This document shows positions 27,681 to 35,665 of a stretch of 64,000 nt of DNA, piece by piece. Where the stretch lies: assembly GCF_014200675.1 (NCBI RefSeq), contig NZ_JACHCI010000004.1:124001-188000 (forward strand), read 5' to 3'. Numbering within the stretch: the first letter of the stretch is position 1; each line of letters begins with the position of its first letter. The notes beneath the pieces are model-generated. The model did not search any database and was not told the origin of the DNA. It was given only the letters and a program-made list of their open reading frames with translations. A program made the position numbers and the translations under genes. This stretch comes from Janthinobacterium saanense (GTDB taxonomy: Bacteria; Pseudomonadota; Gammaproteobacteria; Burkholderiales; Burkholderiaceae_D).

Positions 27681-29891
27681 TTAGAACGCCAGCGAGCTCT
27701 GGAAGTACAAGGTGCGCGGCTGGCCCACGTATTTGCCGCCGTTGTTATCGGTCGAGCGCGTGAAGTAGCGGCGGTCCAGCACGTTCTTGATGCCGACGGC
27801 CAGTTTCAGGTTGCTGAACTGCTTGCCGAAGTCGTAGCCGCCGCGCACTGCCAGGGTGCCGTAGCCAGGAATATTGCCCAGGCGGCCGGTGGCGTCTTCC
27901 TTGGTCACGTAGGTCGCGCCGGCCACCGGCGAATCAGGCGAGCGCTGTTTCGAGTTGGCAAACACGTCGGCGTTGAAGGTCCAGCGGTCGACCACGTAGC
28001 GGGCGCCCAGGGAACCCACTTGGCGCGAGTAAAACGGCAAATCCATGCCCTGGAACGCGCCTGCCTGCGACAAGGCCTGGGTGTAGGTGAAGTTGGCCGA
28101 GACCGACCAGCCTTTCAGTGCAGGATTCAAGTCGCTCAGGTCGTAGCGTACGGCCGATTCCACGCCGCGATGACGGGTGGCGCCCAGGTCGGTCCACATG
28201 CCGTCGCCGACGATGGAGCGGGCCAGTTGCAATTCTTTATCGAAGTCGATATTGAACAGCGTGACTTCGCCACCCCAGGCCGTGCCATTGATGTGCGTGC
28301 CGATTTCATAGGTGGTGGCCATTTCCGGGTGCAAGCCATCGGTGGTCGATGCCAGTTGCGCGTATTGCTGCGGACCGAAGGATTTGCCGGCATTGGCAAA
28401 CACTGTCCAGCGGTCGCTCAGGCGGTACAGCACCGACAGGGTAGGCAAGGTTTCGCGCGAATCGATGCTCGGGTACAGGGCGCTGGTCACCTTGCCATTG
28501 GTGGCGAAGTTCGTCACATTGTTAAAGGTGCTGATATCTTCCACGCGCACGCCTGGCGTGATGGTCCAGTTGCCGATGCTGATGCGGTTATCGATGTAGA
28601 CGGCATGCGCGGTGGTGCCGCCCTGGCTGGTCTGGTAAGTGAGCATCGGGATGCCGAAGGCGTCGAAACCGGCGGCCGGCTTGTAATAGCCGGTGCGGCC
28701 CGCCACTTCCGCGCTGCTTTCTTTCAGATAACGGTAGCCGACGCTGATTTCCTGGCTGACCGGGCCCGTTTCAAATAGGCGTGAGTAGCGTGGCTCGATG
28801 CCGAAATAATGGTAGCTGCGCGGTGCGGTCGTCAAGCGGCGCTGGCCGTTGCTGGCGCCAGCACCTTCCTGCTCGATGAAGCTGCCACGGAAGGAATCGA
28901 CATAATAGGCCAGCACTTCGGCATTGTTGACGCCGTCATTGTGTGCATATTTGAGTGAAGTGTCCGTGCGGCGTCCCGAGAATTGATCGTAGGGGCGGGT
29001 CGACTGGAAAGGGTTTTGCGCGTATTGCGCCGTCGTCAGGCCGCCAGGCATATCGCCCTGGCCTTCGAAGTGGTGCACGGCGCCGTACAGCGTGTCGTTG
29101 GGTGAAATGCGGTAAGAGCCTTTCAGCATCAGGTCGTCGATGCTGATCTTGTCGTTGGCGGCGCGGTAGCCGTCGCCGTGCACGCCCGAATACAGGATCA
29201 TGCCGCCCAGGCCCTGCTCATTGGTGCCGCCCAGATAGAAGCTCGGCGTGCCCTTGACATCGCCGCCGTGGCTATACAGTTCCGAACCCAGGCTGATGCC
29301 AGCCTTGAAATCCTTGGGAATCGCGCGCGTGACGAAGTTGATGATGCCGCCCACGTTTTGCGGGCCATAACGCACGGAACCGGCGCCGCGCACCACGTCC
29401 ACCGATTCCAGGTTGTCGAGCGCCAGCGGCGCCAGCGACAGCTGTGGCTGGCCATACGGTGCATACGACATCGGCACGCCATCCATCAGCACGGTGGAGC
29501 GGGGCGACAAACGCGCCGTCAAGCCGCGGATGCCCACGTTCAGCGAGACATCGCTGCCGCCCGTGCCATTGCTTTCCTGCACTTGCACGCCAGGAATCTG
29601 GCGCAGCACGTCGCGCACGCTGGTCGAGCCGCTTTCTTCGATGCGCTGGCGCACCACGATGCTGCGCGCGCCCGGATGTTCGAGTACCTTGGCATTGCTG
29701 GGCGTGCTCAGCCAGTTGCCCGTCACTTTTACTGTGTGCGGTGCTGGTGTATCGTTAGCTGGGGCTGGTGTGTCGGTAACTTGCTGCGCCTGCGCCGCGC
29801 TGGACAGGGTCAGCATGGCGACTGCGACGGCAGCTGCACATACGCTTAACGATAAAGCCGTGACTGGTTTGCGACTATTGAAACGTGCCAT
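27681..29891 (-). CDS. TonB-dependent receptor, FecA-like
   Basis: A 736-residue outer-membrane receptor. A signal peptide ends near AAQAQQ (about residue 36). The plug domain contains VRDVLRQIPGVQVQE, RGLTARLSPRSTVLMDG and PYGQPQLSLAPL, then VVRGAGSVRYGPQNVGGIINF in parts; these match FecA closely. A 22-strand barrel ends in the aromatic FQSSLAF. It lacks the N-terminal signalling domain of E. coli FecA and there is no fecIR pair beside it, so control is probably by Fur alone. The substrate is likely a ferric carboxylate or citrate complex (inference). The ATG at 29891 is preferred over a TTG two codons upstream. Confidence 0.88.
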   Translation of the reverse strand: MARFNSRKPVTALSLSVCAAAVAVAMLTLSSAAQAQQVTDTPAPANDTPAPHTVKVTGNWLSTPSNAKVLEHPGARSIVVRQRIEESGSTSVRDVLRQIPGVQVQESNGTGGSDVSLNVGIRGLTARLSPRSTVLMDGVPMSYAPYGQPQLSLAPLALDNLESVDVVRGAGSVRYGPQNVGGIINFVTRAIPKDFKAGISLGSELYSHGGDVKGTPSFYLGGTNEQGLGGMILYSGVHGDGYRAANDKISIDDLMLKGSYRISPNDTLYGAVHHFEGQGDMPGGLTTAQYAQNPFQSTRPYDQFSGRRTDTSLKYAHNDGVNNAEVLAYYVDSFRGSFIEQEGAGASNGQRRLTTAPRSYHYFGIEPRYSRLFETGPVSQEISVGYRYLKESSAEVAGRTGYYKPAAGFDAFGIPMLTYQTSQGGTTAHAVYIDNRISIGNWTITPGVRVEDISTFNNVTNFATNGKVTSALYPSIDSRETLPTLSVLYRLSDRWTVFANAGKSFGPQQYAQLASTTDGLHPEMATTYEIGTHINGTAWGGEVTLFNIDFDKELQLARSIVGDGMWTDLGATRHRGVESAVRYDLSDLNPALKGWSVSANFTYTQALSQAGAFQGMDLPFYSRQVGSLGARYVVDRWTFNADVFANSKQRSPDSPVAGATYVTKEDATGRLGNIPGYGTLAVRGGYDFGKQFSNLKLAVGIKNVLDRRYFTRSTDNNGGKYVGQPRTLYFQSSLAF

Positions 29892-29982
29892 CTGCAAAAT
29901 GTCTTTCTCGCCCCATGGGGCGCCTACGTTGTCCAGTCAGGCATGGCAAGAGGCCGAGCCGGCAATCAGGCCCATGACGACT

Positions 29983-30022
29983 GAAAAAGAAATGCCTGCA
30001 AACAACGATGTTTTGCAGGCAT
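29983..30022 (-). terminator. terminator-like hairpin in the FecA-like leader
   Basis: On the minus strand ATGCCTGCAAA and TTTGCAGGCAT form a perfect 11-bp stem with a 9-base loop, followed by TTCTTTTTC. It lies between the Fur box and the start codon, about 90 bases before the latter, so transcripts from the Fur-controlled promoter must pass it. Confidence 0.6.
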
Positions 30023-30048
30023 GATGTATATGCAATTGAAAGTGTAAA

Positions 30049-30069
30049 TGATAATCAACCTCATTATCA
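30049..30069 (-). promoter_or_regulatory. Fur box of the FecA-like gene
   Basis: TGATAATCAACCTCATTATC-type sequence with GATAAT (30050-30055) and ATTATC (30063-30068) as inverted arms, close to the 19-bp Fur consensus. The nearby A/T-rich DNA contains plausible but not decisive -35 and -10 boxes. The remainder up to the tRNA-Cys at 30274 holds no supported gene. Confidence 0.8.
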
Positions 30070-30273
30070 AGTAAGTGTTTGCCGCAAAGAAAGAAACTGT
30101 CTCTTATGCACAAATTATCCATTTCGCAAGCATTGCTGGAAAATAAGTTGGCGAGGCACTTGCCAAGCAGAGGGAACGAGGCGATAATAGCGCCCTGATC
30201 TGATATTGCGAAAGCAAAAAACTCTTTGCTAATCAATAGCTTAGAAGTAATTCAGATCAAAAGGCATAACTTG

Positions 30274-30347
30274 GGCGAGGTAGCAAAGAGGTTATGCAGC
30301 GGCCTGCAAAGCCGTTTAGACGGGTTCGATTCCCGTCCTCGCCTCCA
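30274..30347 (+). tRNA. tRNA-Cys (GCA), copy 1
   Basis: 74 bases with encoded CCA. Acceptor arms GGCGAGG and CCTCGCC pair perfectly, and the anticodon GCA lies in CCTGCAAAG. It is the first tRNA of the second array half; no strong promoter is seen directly upstream. Confidence 0.97.
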
Positions 30348-30361
30348 GTATTACACTCCAA

Positions 30362-30437
30362 GCGGGAGTAGCTCAGTTGGTAGAGCGCAACCTTGCCAAG
30401 GTTGAGGTCGAGAGTTCGAGACTCTTCTCCCGCTCCA
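30362..30437 (+). tRNA. tRNA-Gly (GCC), copy 6
   Basis: Identical to the five copies at 25.3-26.0 kb. The preceding bases ACTCCAA and the following AAATTCAAGC spacer match those around copies 3 and 4. Confidence 0.98.
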
Positions 30438-30495
30438 AAATTCAAGCAGCAAGTTCGATGGACTTGTTGTGCAGCAGATGTAAAAAACACTCCAT

Positions 30496-30571
30496 GCGGG
30501 AGTAGCTCAGTTGGTAGAGCGCAACCTTGCCAAGGTTGAGGTCGAGAGTTCGAGACTCTTCTCCCGCTCCA
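30496..30571 (+). tRNA. tRNA-Gly (GCC), copy 7
   Basis: Identical to the other six copies; preceded by CTCCAT as are copies 4 and 5. Confidence 0.98.
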
Positions 30572-30612
30572 GTTTCACGGTGTGCTGAGCAGCACACCCA
30601 AGCAAGTCCTCT

Positions 30613-30686
30613 GGCGAGGTAGCAAAGAGGTTATGCAGCGGCCTGCAAAGCCGTTTAGACGGGTTCGATTCCCGTCCTCGCCTCCA
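30613..30686 (+). tRNA. tRNA-Cys (GCA), copy 2
   Basis: Identical to the tRNA-Cys at 30274. A terminator follows four bases later. Confidence 0.97.
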
Positions 30687-30690
30687 GATG

Positions 30691-30725
30691 AAAAAAATAG
30701 CCCACTTCGCGTGGGCTATTTTTTT
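30691..30725 (+). terminator. intrinsic terminator of the second tRNA array
   Basis: A-rich stem with ATAGCCCAC and GTGGGCTAT around TTCGC, followed by seven Ts. Its A-run also makes it a possible bidirectional terminator. Confidence 0.93.
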
Positions 30726-31004
30726 GCCTGGAAGATTGCCAGGCATGCCTTTGCCGCCATCTCGCCTCATTGCCTGTACCTTGTTGGACGTGGGCCTATC
30801 CGAATGCCATCTTGTATAATGTGAACAGGCTCGGCAATGCCGCACGCCGTACTCCTTCACCCCTTTCCGCCATACCCATGTAGTCATCGATATAGCTTCA
30901 GTCCCTATGCCTTCCCATGAGCTCCTGCATCGCCAGCTGGTATGGCTGCGCCTGGTCGCAAGCATGCAGGCATGTTTTTCTATTTCGACTTTGGATATAT
31001 ATCA
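30726..31004 (+). other. intergenic region ahead of the SulP gene
   Basis: No gene is supported here. A perfect TATAAT (30815-30820) is the only good promoter box, with no -35 at normal distance, and leaves a long 5' leader of about 180 bases before the SulP start. An alternative start ATG for SulP at 30972 falls inside this stretch. Confidence 0.4.
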
Positions 31005-32480
31005 ATGATGACGACAACGTTTCGAGACGTATGGTTCTCGAACCTGCAAAAAAACTTTCTCGCCGGCCTGACCACCTCGTTCGCGCTGGTGCCCGAATGC
31101 ATCGCGTTTGCCCTGGTGGCCCAGCTCAATCCCCTGATGGGCCTGTATGGCGCTTGCATCATTTGTGCGCTGACCGCCATCTTTGGCGGGCGTCCCGGCA
31201 TGATTTCGGGTGCTGCCGGCTCCATGGCCGTGGTCATCGTGGCGCTGGTGGCACAACATGGCGTGCAATACCTGCTGGCCACTGTGGTGCTGAGCGGCAT
31301 CCTGATGGCGCTGTTCGGCATCTTGCGCCTGGGTAAGCTGATCCGCATGGTGCCGCACCCGGTGATGCTGGGTTTTGTGAATGGCCTGGCCATCATCATC
31401 GCCATGGCCCAGCTGGAACATTTTCACCAGGGTCAGCATTGGCTGCAGGGAAGCTCCCTGGCCGTGATGTGCGCGCTGGTGGGCTTGACCATGGTGATCG
31501 TGTATGGCTTGCCGCGCCTGACCAAATCGGTGCCGCCGGCGCTGGCCGCCATCGTCGGTGTGGGGCTGCTCAGTACGCTGCTGCACCTGCCCACGCGTAC
31601 CCTGGGCGACCTGGCGCATATCGCGGGCGGCTTGCCCAGCCTGCATTTCCCCAGCGTGCCATTCACCGCTGAAACCCTGCACATCATCTTGCCATATGCG
31701 GCCTTGATGGCCATGGTGGGCTTGCTGGAAACTTTGCTGACCTTCAACCTGACCGATGACATCACGCAAACGCGGGGGCAAGCCAACCGCGAGTGTGTGG
31801 CGCTGGGCGCATCGAATGTGGTTTCCGGCCTGTTTGGCGGCATGGGCGGCTGCGCCATGATAGGGCAAACCATGATCAACCTGACCTCGGGCGGGCGTAC
31901 GCGTCTGTCGGGTCTGACAGCCGGTGTGATGATTTTGCTGTTCATCCTGTTTTTGTCGCCGCTGATCGAACGCATCCCGCTGGCCGCGCTGGTGGGCGTG
32001 ATGTTCGTTGTCGCCCAGCAAACCTTTGCCTGGGGTTCCTTGCGCGTGCTGGGCAAGGTGCCGTTGCACGATGCGCTGGTGATCGTGGCCGTCACGGTCA
32101 TCACCGTGCTGACGGACCTGGCGACGGCCGTGCTGTGCGGTATCGTGATTGCCGCCTTGAATTTTGCCTGGCAACATGCACGAGAAATGCGCACCGAGAC
32201 CGATGACAGCACAGCAGGCCTACGCGTGTATCTGCCGCACGGCACCCTGTTTTTTGCGTCGACCGTGCAGTTCCAGGAATTGTTTAATCATGCTGATGAC
32301 CCGCAGCGGGTGATCATCGATTGCCGCCACTTACACATGAGCGATCACTCGGCGATTGCCGCGCTGGAGAGCTTGTACGAACGCTACGGCAAGGTGGGCA
32401 AGCAGTTGCAGGTGAAAAATCTGTCGGCGCGCAATCAACAATTGCTGCAGCGTGCAGGTGTCGCCGCCGACGCGGTGTAG
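31005..32480 (+). CDS. SulP family inorganic anion transporter with STAS domain
   Basis: A 491-residue membrane protein. About eleven to twelve hydrophobic segments cover residues 20-385, with family motifs SFALVPECIAFALVAQLNP in parts, MGLYGACI and FGGRPGMISGAAGSMAVV. The early GLTTSFALVPE replaces the common GLTVGIVALP. A cytoplasmic STAS domain (about residues 400-491) ends the protein, with VIIDCRHLHMSDHSA. SulP proteins carry sulfate, bicarbonate or other anions; the substrate cannot be deduced. ATGs at 31005 and 31008 are the likely starts. A small unknown gene follows after 32 bases. Confidence 0.88.
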   Translation: MMTTTFRDVWFSNLQKNFLAGLTTSFALVPECIAFALVAQLNPLMGLYGACIICALTAIFGGRPGMISGAAGSMAVVIVALVAQHGVQYLLATVVLSGILMALFGILRLGKLIRMVPHPVMLGFVNGLAIIIAMAQLEHFHQGQHWLQGSSLAVMCALVGLTMVIVYGLPRLTKSVPPALAAIVGVGLLSTLLHLPTRTLGDLAHIAGGLPSLHFPSVPFTAETLHIILPYAALMAMVGLLETLLTFNLTDDITQTRGQANRECVALGASNVVSGLFGGMGGCAMIGQTMINLTSGGRTRLSGLTAGVMILLFILFLSPLIERIPLAALVGVMFVVAQQTFAWGSLRVLGKVPLHDALVIVAVTVITVLTDLATAVLCGIVIAALNFAWQHAREMRTETDDSTAGLRVYLPHGTLFFASTVQFQELFNHADDPQRVIIDCRHLHMSDHSAIAALESLYERYGKVGKQLQVKNLSARNQQLLQRAGVAADAV

Positions 32481-32512
32481 GCTTTTATTTTCAGGAAAAG
32501 AGGGAGAGCTCA

Positions 32513-32965
32513 ATGCTGAGCAAGGAACAAGAACTGCGTATTGCGGAAAGCCAGGCTGGCTTCGATACTTATTACGATGCACTGGGCTCGGCGCTGGTCA
32601 ATTTCGTCGAGCGCCTGGGCATACAGCCTGCGCATGAAGTGCTGACGAATGCCGCAGAATACTTGCCGTATATCGATGCAGCCATGCGCACCATCGCCAT
32701 TCGCGATGAAAGCTGGCAATGGGTAAAGACCACGCTGGGCTACTTTATCGGCGAATATTTCGTACAGCAATACGCAGGCTGCTGGTATGTGGAAACCCGC
32801 CCCGAGTCGCCGTATTTCTGCCGCTACATGGTGGGTGGTTTCGAGCAGGGCTTGCCGCTGGACGCCGCCATCGATCCCGATGAACTGGCGCTGGCGTTTT
32901 TGTCCGGCCCGGTGCCGCGCGAACTGGCCAAGCTGATCGAAGATAGACAAGCGCAGCTGGCTTGA
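32513..32965 (+). CDS. uncharacterised 150-residue protein downstream of SulP
   Basis: I do not recognise this family. The protein is acidic, without signal peptide or transmembrane helix, and mixes helical stretches (ALGSALVNFVERLGIQ) with an aromatic core: WQWVKTTLGYFIGEYFVQQ and CWYVETRPESPYFCRYMVGG, each at the 19-20 residue scale. A strong ribosome-binding site, AGGGAGAG, precedes the ATG at 32513. It is likely co-transcribed with SulP and ends base-to-base against the stop codon of the convergent nitrate reductase gene. Confidence 0.75.
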   Translation: MLSKEQELRIAESQAGFDTYYDALGSALVNFVERLGIQPAHEVLTNAAEYLPYIDAAMRTIAIRDESWQWVKTTLGYFIGEYFVQQYAGCWYVETRPESPYFCRYMVGGFEQGLPLDAAIDPDELALAFLSGPVPRELAKLIEDRQAQLA

Positions 32966-35650
32966 TTACGTTAGTAGCTCGGCCCGCGTTTCCACCAGCA
33001 ACTTCTTGATTTCCGGTACGCACGAGCCGCAATTGCCGCCCGCCTTCAGGCAAGCCGTCACCTGAGCCACGCTAACGAGCTTCTGGCTGCGGATCGTCTC
33101 GCATATCGTGTTGCGGCCGACGCCAAAACACGAACATACGGTAGGCCCGGTATCGGCGCCTTTTTCTATCGGCTGACCCAGCAGCAAGCCGACCCGGTCT
33201 GCTGGCGGCAACGCTTCAAGGGCAAACAGGCTGGCCAGCCAGGCGCGCGAGGGCAAGTCCGGGCGCAGCGATAAAAATATACATTGATCGATGCGCTCGT
33301 CCACCAGGTGCACGGCGCGGTACAGGCCGGCGCTGCTGTCTTCGTATTCCAGCCAGTCGGCCTGTTCGTCATCGACTTGCAGCAAACGGCGCGCCCAGGC
33401 TGTATGGTCCTTGATGGTATTTCTGCCAGCCAATTCATAACGGGCAAAATCCTTGCCCTGGATACGCGTCCAGTGCGCCACTCTTTCCAGGTCAAGCTCG
33501 CGCCGGCTCAAGGCAAAACCATGCCAGTTGACACGGAATTGCTCGACCCGCGCCGGCGTATGCTTGAATTCCGGCTCGCCCGAGACAGGGTCGACCACCG
33601 GATTGACCAGCGGGCCGACCCGCGCATCGGACGCCGTCTGGCCGTTCCAGTGGATGGGCACGAAAATCGCGCCGCGCGCAATCCCGCCGCCATGCTGCAC
33701 CCTGGCCACCATCGCGCCCCAGGGCGTGGCCACCCGCGCCAGGTCGCCGGCGCGCACGCCGTACAGCAAGGCGTCTTGCGGGTGGATATCGACAAACGAT
33801 TCCGGCACGTGGTCCGCCAGCCGCGCCGACTTGCCGGTGCGCGTCATGGTATGCCACTGGTCGCGCACCCGGCCCGTATTCAGGACCAGCGGATAATCCT
33901 CGCTGACGGCGTTGACCGGCGCGCGTGGCACGGTGGCAATAAAACGCGCACGGCCGTCGGCATGCGCAAAGCGGCCATCCTCGAACAGCCGCGCCTGGCC
34001 CAGCGGCCATTGCACGGGGTCCAGCTGGTCATACTGTTGTGCGTTCAAGCCTTCCAGGCCTGTCAGGGTAAAGAAACGGGCCGCCACGCCCTCGTTTCGG
34101 TAAGTACTCAGGCGCGCATGTTCATCAAAAATCTGCTGCGGGCTATCGAAATCGAAGCCGTCATAGCCCATGCGCTGCGCCACCTGACACAGCGCTTTCC
34201 AGTCGGCGCGCGCCTGACCCGGTGCTGGCACGAAAGCGCGCTGGCGTGAAATGCGCCGCTCCGAATTGGTGACCGTGCCATCTTTCTCGCCCCAGCCCAG
34301 GGCTGGCAGCAATATATGGGCAAAGGCATTGGTATCGGTGCTCTGGCTGATGTCGGACACCACTACCAGCGGGCATTTTTGCAGCGCGCGCTGTACCTGG
34401 CTGGCGTCCGGCATGCTGACCATGGGGTTGGTGGCGATAATCCACACGGCCTTGACCTTGCCGTCTTCGATGGCGCGGAACAGGTCCACCGCTTTCAAGC
34501 CGGGTTTGCTGGCGATATTGGGTGAGTCCCAGAAAGTTTGCACTGTCTCGCGGTGGGCCGGATTATCGAGATCCATATGCGCGGCCAGCATATTTGCCAG
34601 GCCGCCTACTTCGCGCCCGCCCATGGCATTGGGCTGGCCGGTCAGTGAGAACGGCCCCATGCCGGGCTGGCCGATGCGCCCGCAGACCAAATGGCAATTG
34701 ATGATGCTGTTGACCTTGTCGGTGCCGGCCGACGACTGGTTTACGCCTTGCGAAAAAGCGGTGACGACTTTGGTCGTGGCGGCAAAGGAACGGTAGAACG
34801 CCAGCAAGTCGCGCTCGTCGATGCGGCAAATCTTTGCCACCGCTGCCGGGTCGGCACAATCGACCCTGGCCGCTGTCAATGCGTCAAACAGGCCATTCGT
34901 ATGCTGCGCCACGAAAGTTTCATCGACCACGCCATGCAAGGCCAGGTAGCACAGCAAGCCATTGAACAGCCATACATCGGTGCCGGGTTTCACGGGCAGA
35001 TGCAAATCGGCCAGTTCGCAAGTGGCGGTGCGGCGCGGATCGATCACCACCAGTTTCAAGTCAGGCCGCGCTTCCTTGGCCTTTGCCATGCGCTGGAACA
35101 AGATCGGATGGCACCAGGCCGTGTTGGAGCCGACCAGCACCACCATGTCGGCCTGGTCCAGGTCCTCATAACAGCCGGGCACCAGGTCTTCGCCGAAGGC
35201 CCGCTTGTGGCCCGCTACGGCCGATGACATGCACAGCCGCGAATTGGTGTCGATATTGGCGCTGCCCACATAGCCCTTCATCAACTTGTTGGCGATGTAA
35301 TAGTCTTCCGTCAGCAATTGCCCGGAGACATACAGCGCTACGGCATCCGGGCCATGTTCGGCGATGGTGCGGCTCCAGCCATCGGCCACTTTGTCCAGCG
35401 CGGTATCCCAGCTCACTTGCTGCAAACCTTCCGGGCCGCGCACTTGCGGATACAGCAAACGGCCATCGAGCGACACGGTTTCGCCCAGGGCCGAACCCTT
35501 GACGCATAGCTTGCCGAAGTTGGCAGGGTGGTTGTTGTCGCCGGCGATCTGGATGGCGCCATCGGGCAGGGGCGTGGCTGACACGCCGCAACCGACGCCG
35601 CAATACGGGCAGGTGGTGCGTACGGAAAAAGGCGGAGAGGAAAGGTTCAC
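32966..35650 (-). CDS. nasA: assimilatory nitrate reductase catalytic subunit
   Basis: An 894-residue molybdopterin enzyme reducing nitrate to nitrite. The N-terminal [4Fe-4S] motif is Cys14, Cys17 and Cys21 (CPYCGVGCG) with the fourth Cys in LCVKGSALG. Bis-MGD-binding domains follow, including QGVNQSSAGTDKVNSI. The C-terminus carries a BFD-like [2Fe-2S] domain with CSCFGVG (839 and 841) and CGSC (874 and 877), as in single-polypeptide NasA enzymes. It is the last gene of the minus-strand nitrate operon; electrons probably come from the adjacent FAD protein. There is no signal peptide, so it is cytoplasmic. The NasA name is also used for unrelated transporters. Confidence 0.95.
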   Translation of the reverse strand: MNLSSPPFSVRTTCPYCGVGCGVSATPLPDGAIQIAGDNNHPANFGKLCVKGSALGETVSLDGRLLYPQVRGPEGLQQVSWDTALDKVADGWSRTIAEHGPDAVALYVSGQLLTEDYYIANKLMKGYVGSANIDTNSRLCMSSAVAGHKRAFGEDLVPGCYEDLDQADMVVLVGSNTAWCHPILFQRMAKAKEARPDLKLVVIDPRRTATCELADLHLPVKPGTDVWLFNGLLCYLALHGVVDETFVAQHTNGLFDALTAARVDCADPAAVAKICRIDERDLLAFYRSFAATTKVVTAFSQGVNQSSAGTDKVNSIINCHLVCGRIGQPGMGPFSLTGQPNAMGGREVGGLANMLAAHMDLDNPAHRETVQTFWDSPNIASKPGLKAVDLFRAIEDGKVKAVWIIATNPMVSMPDASQVQRALQKCPLVVVSDISQSTDTNAFAHILLPALGWGEKDGTVTNSERRISRQRAFVPAPGQARADWKALCQVAQRMGYDGFDFDSPQQIFDEHARLSTYRNEGVAARFFTLTGLEGLNAQQYDQLDPVQWPLGQARLFEDGRFAHADGRARFIATVPRAPVNAVSEDYPLVLNTGRVRDQWHTMTRTGKSARLADHVPESFVDIHPQDALLYGVRAGDLARVATPWGAMVARVQHGGGIARGAIFVPIHWNGQTASDARVGPLVNPVVDPVSGEPEFKHTPARVEQFRVNWHGFALSRRELDLERVAHWTRIQGKDFARYELAGRNTIKDHTAWARRLLQVDDEQADWLEYEDSSAGLYRAVHLVDERIDQCIFLSLRPDLPSRAWLASLFALEALPPADRVGLLLGQPIEKGADTGPTVCSCFGVGRNTICETIRSQKLVSVAQVTACLKAGGNCGSCVPEIKKLLVETRAELLT

Positions 35651-35665
35651 GATGATGCCTGATGG

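Noticed and set aside
29937..30236. A 99-codon minus-strand frame upstream of the FecA-like gene
   Set aside because: It spans the Fur box and the leader hairpin and has no family resemblance or ribosome-binding site.
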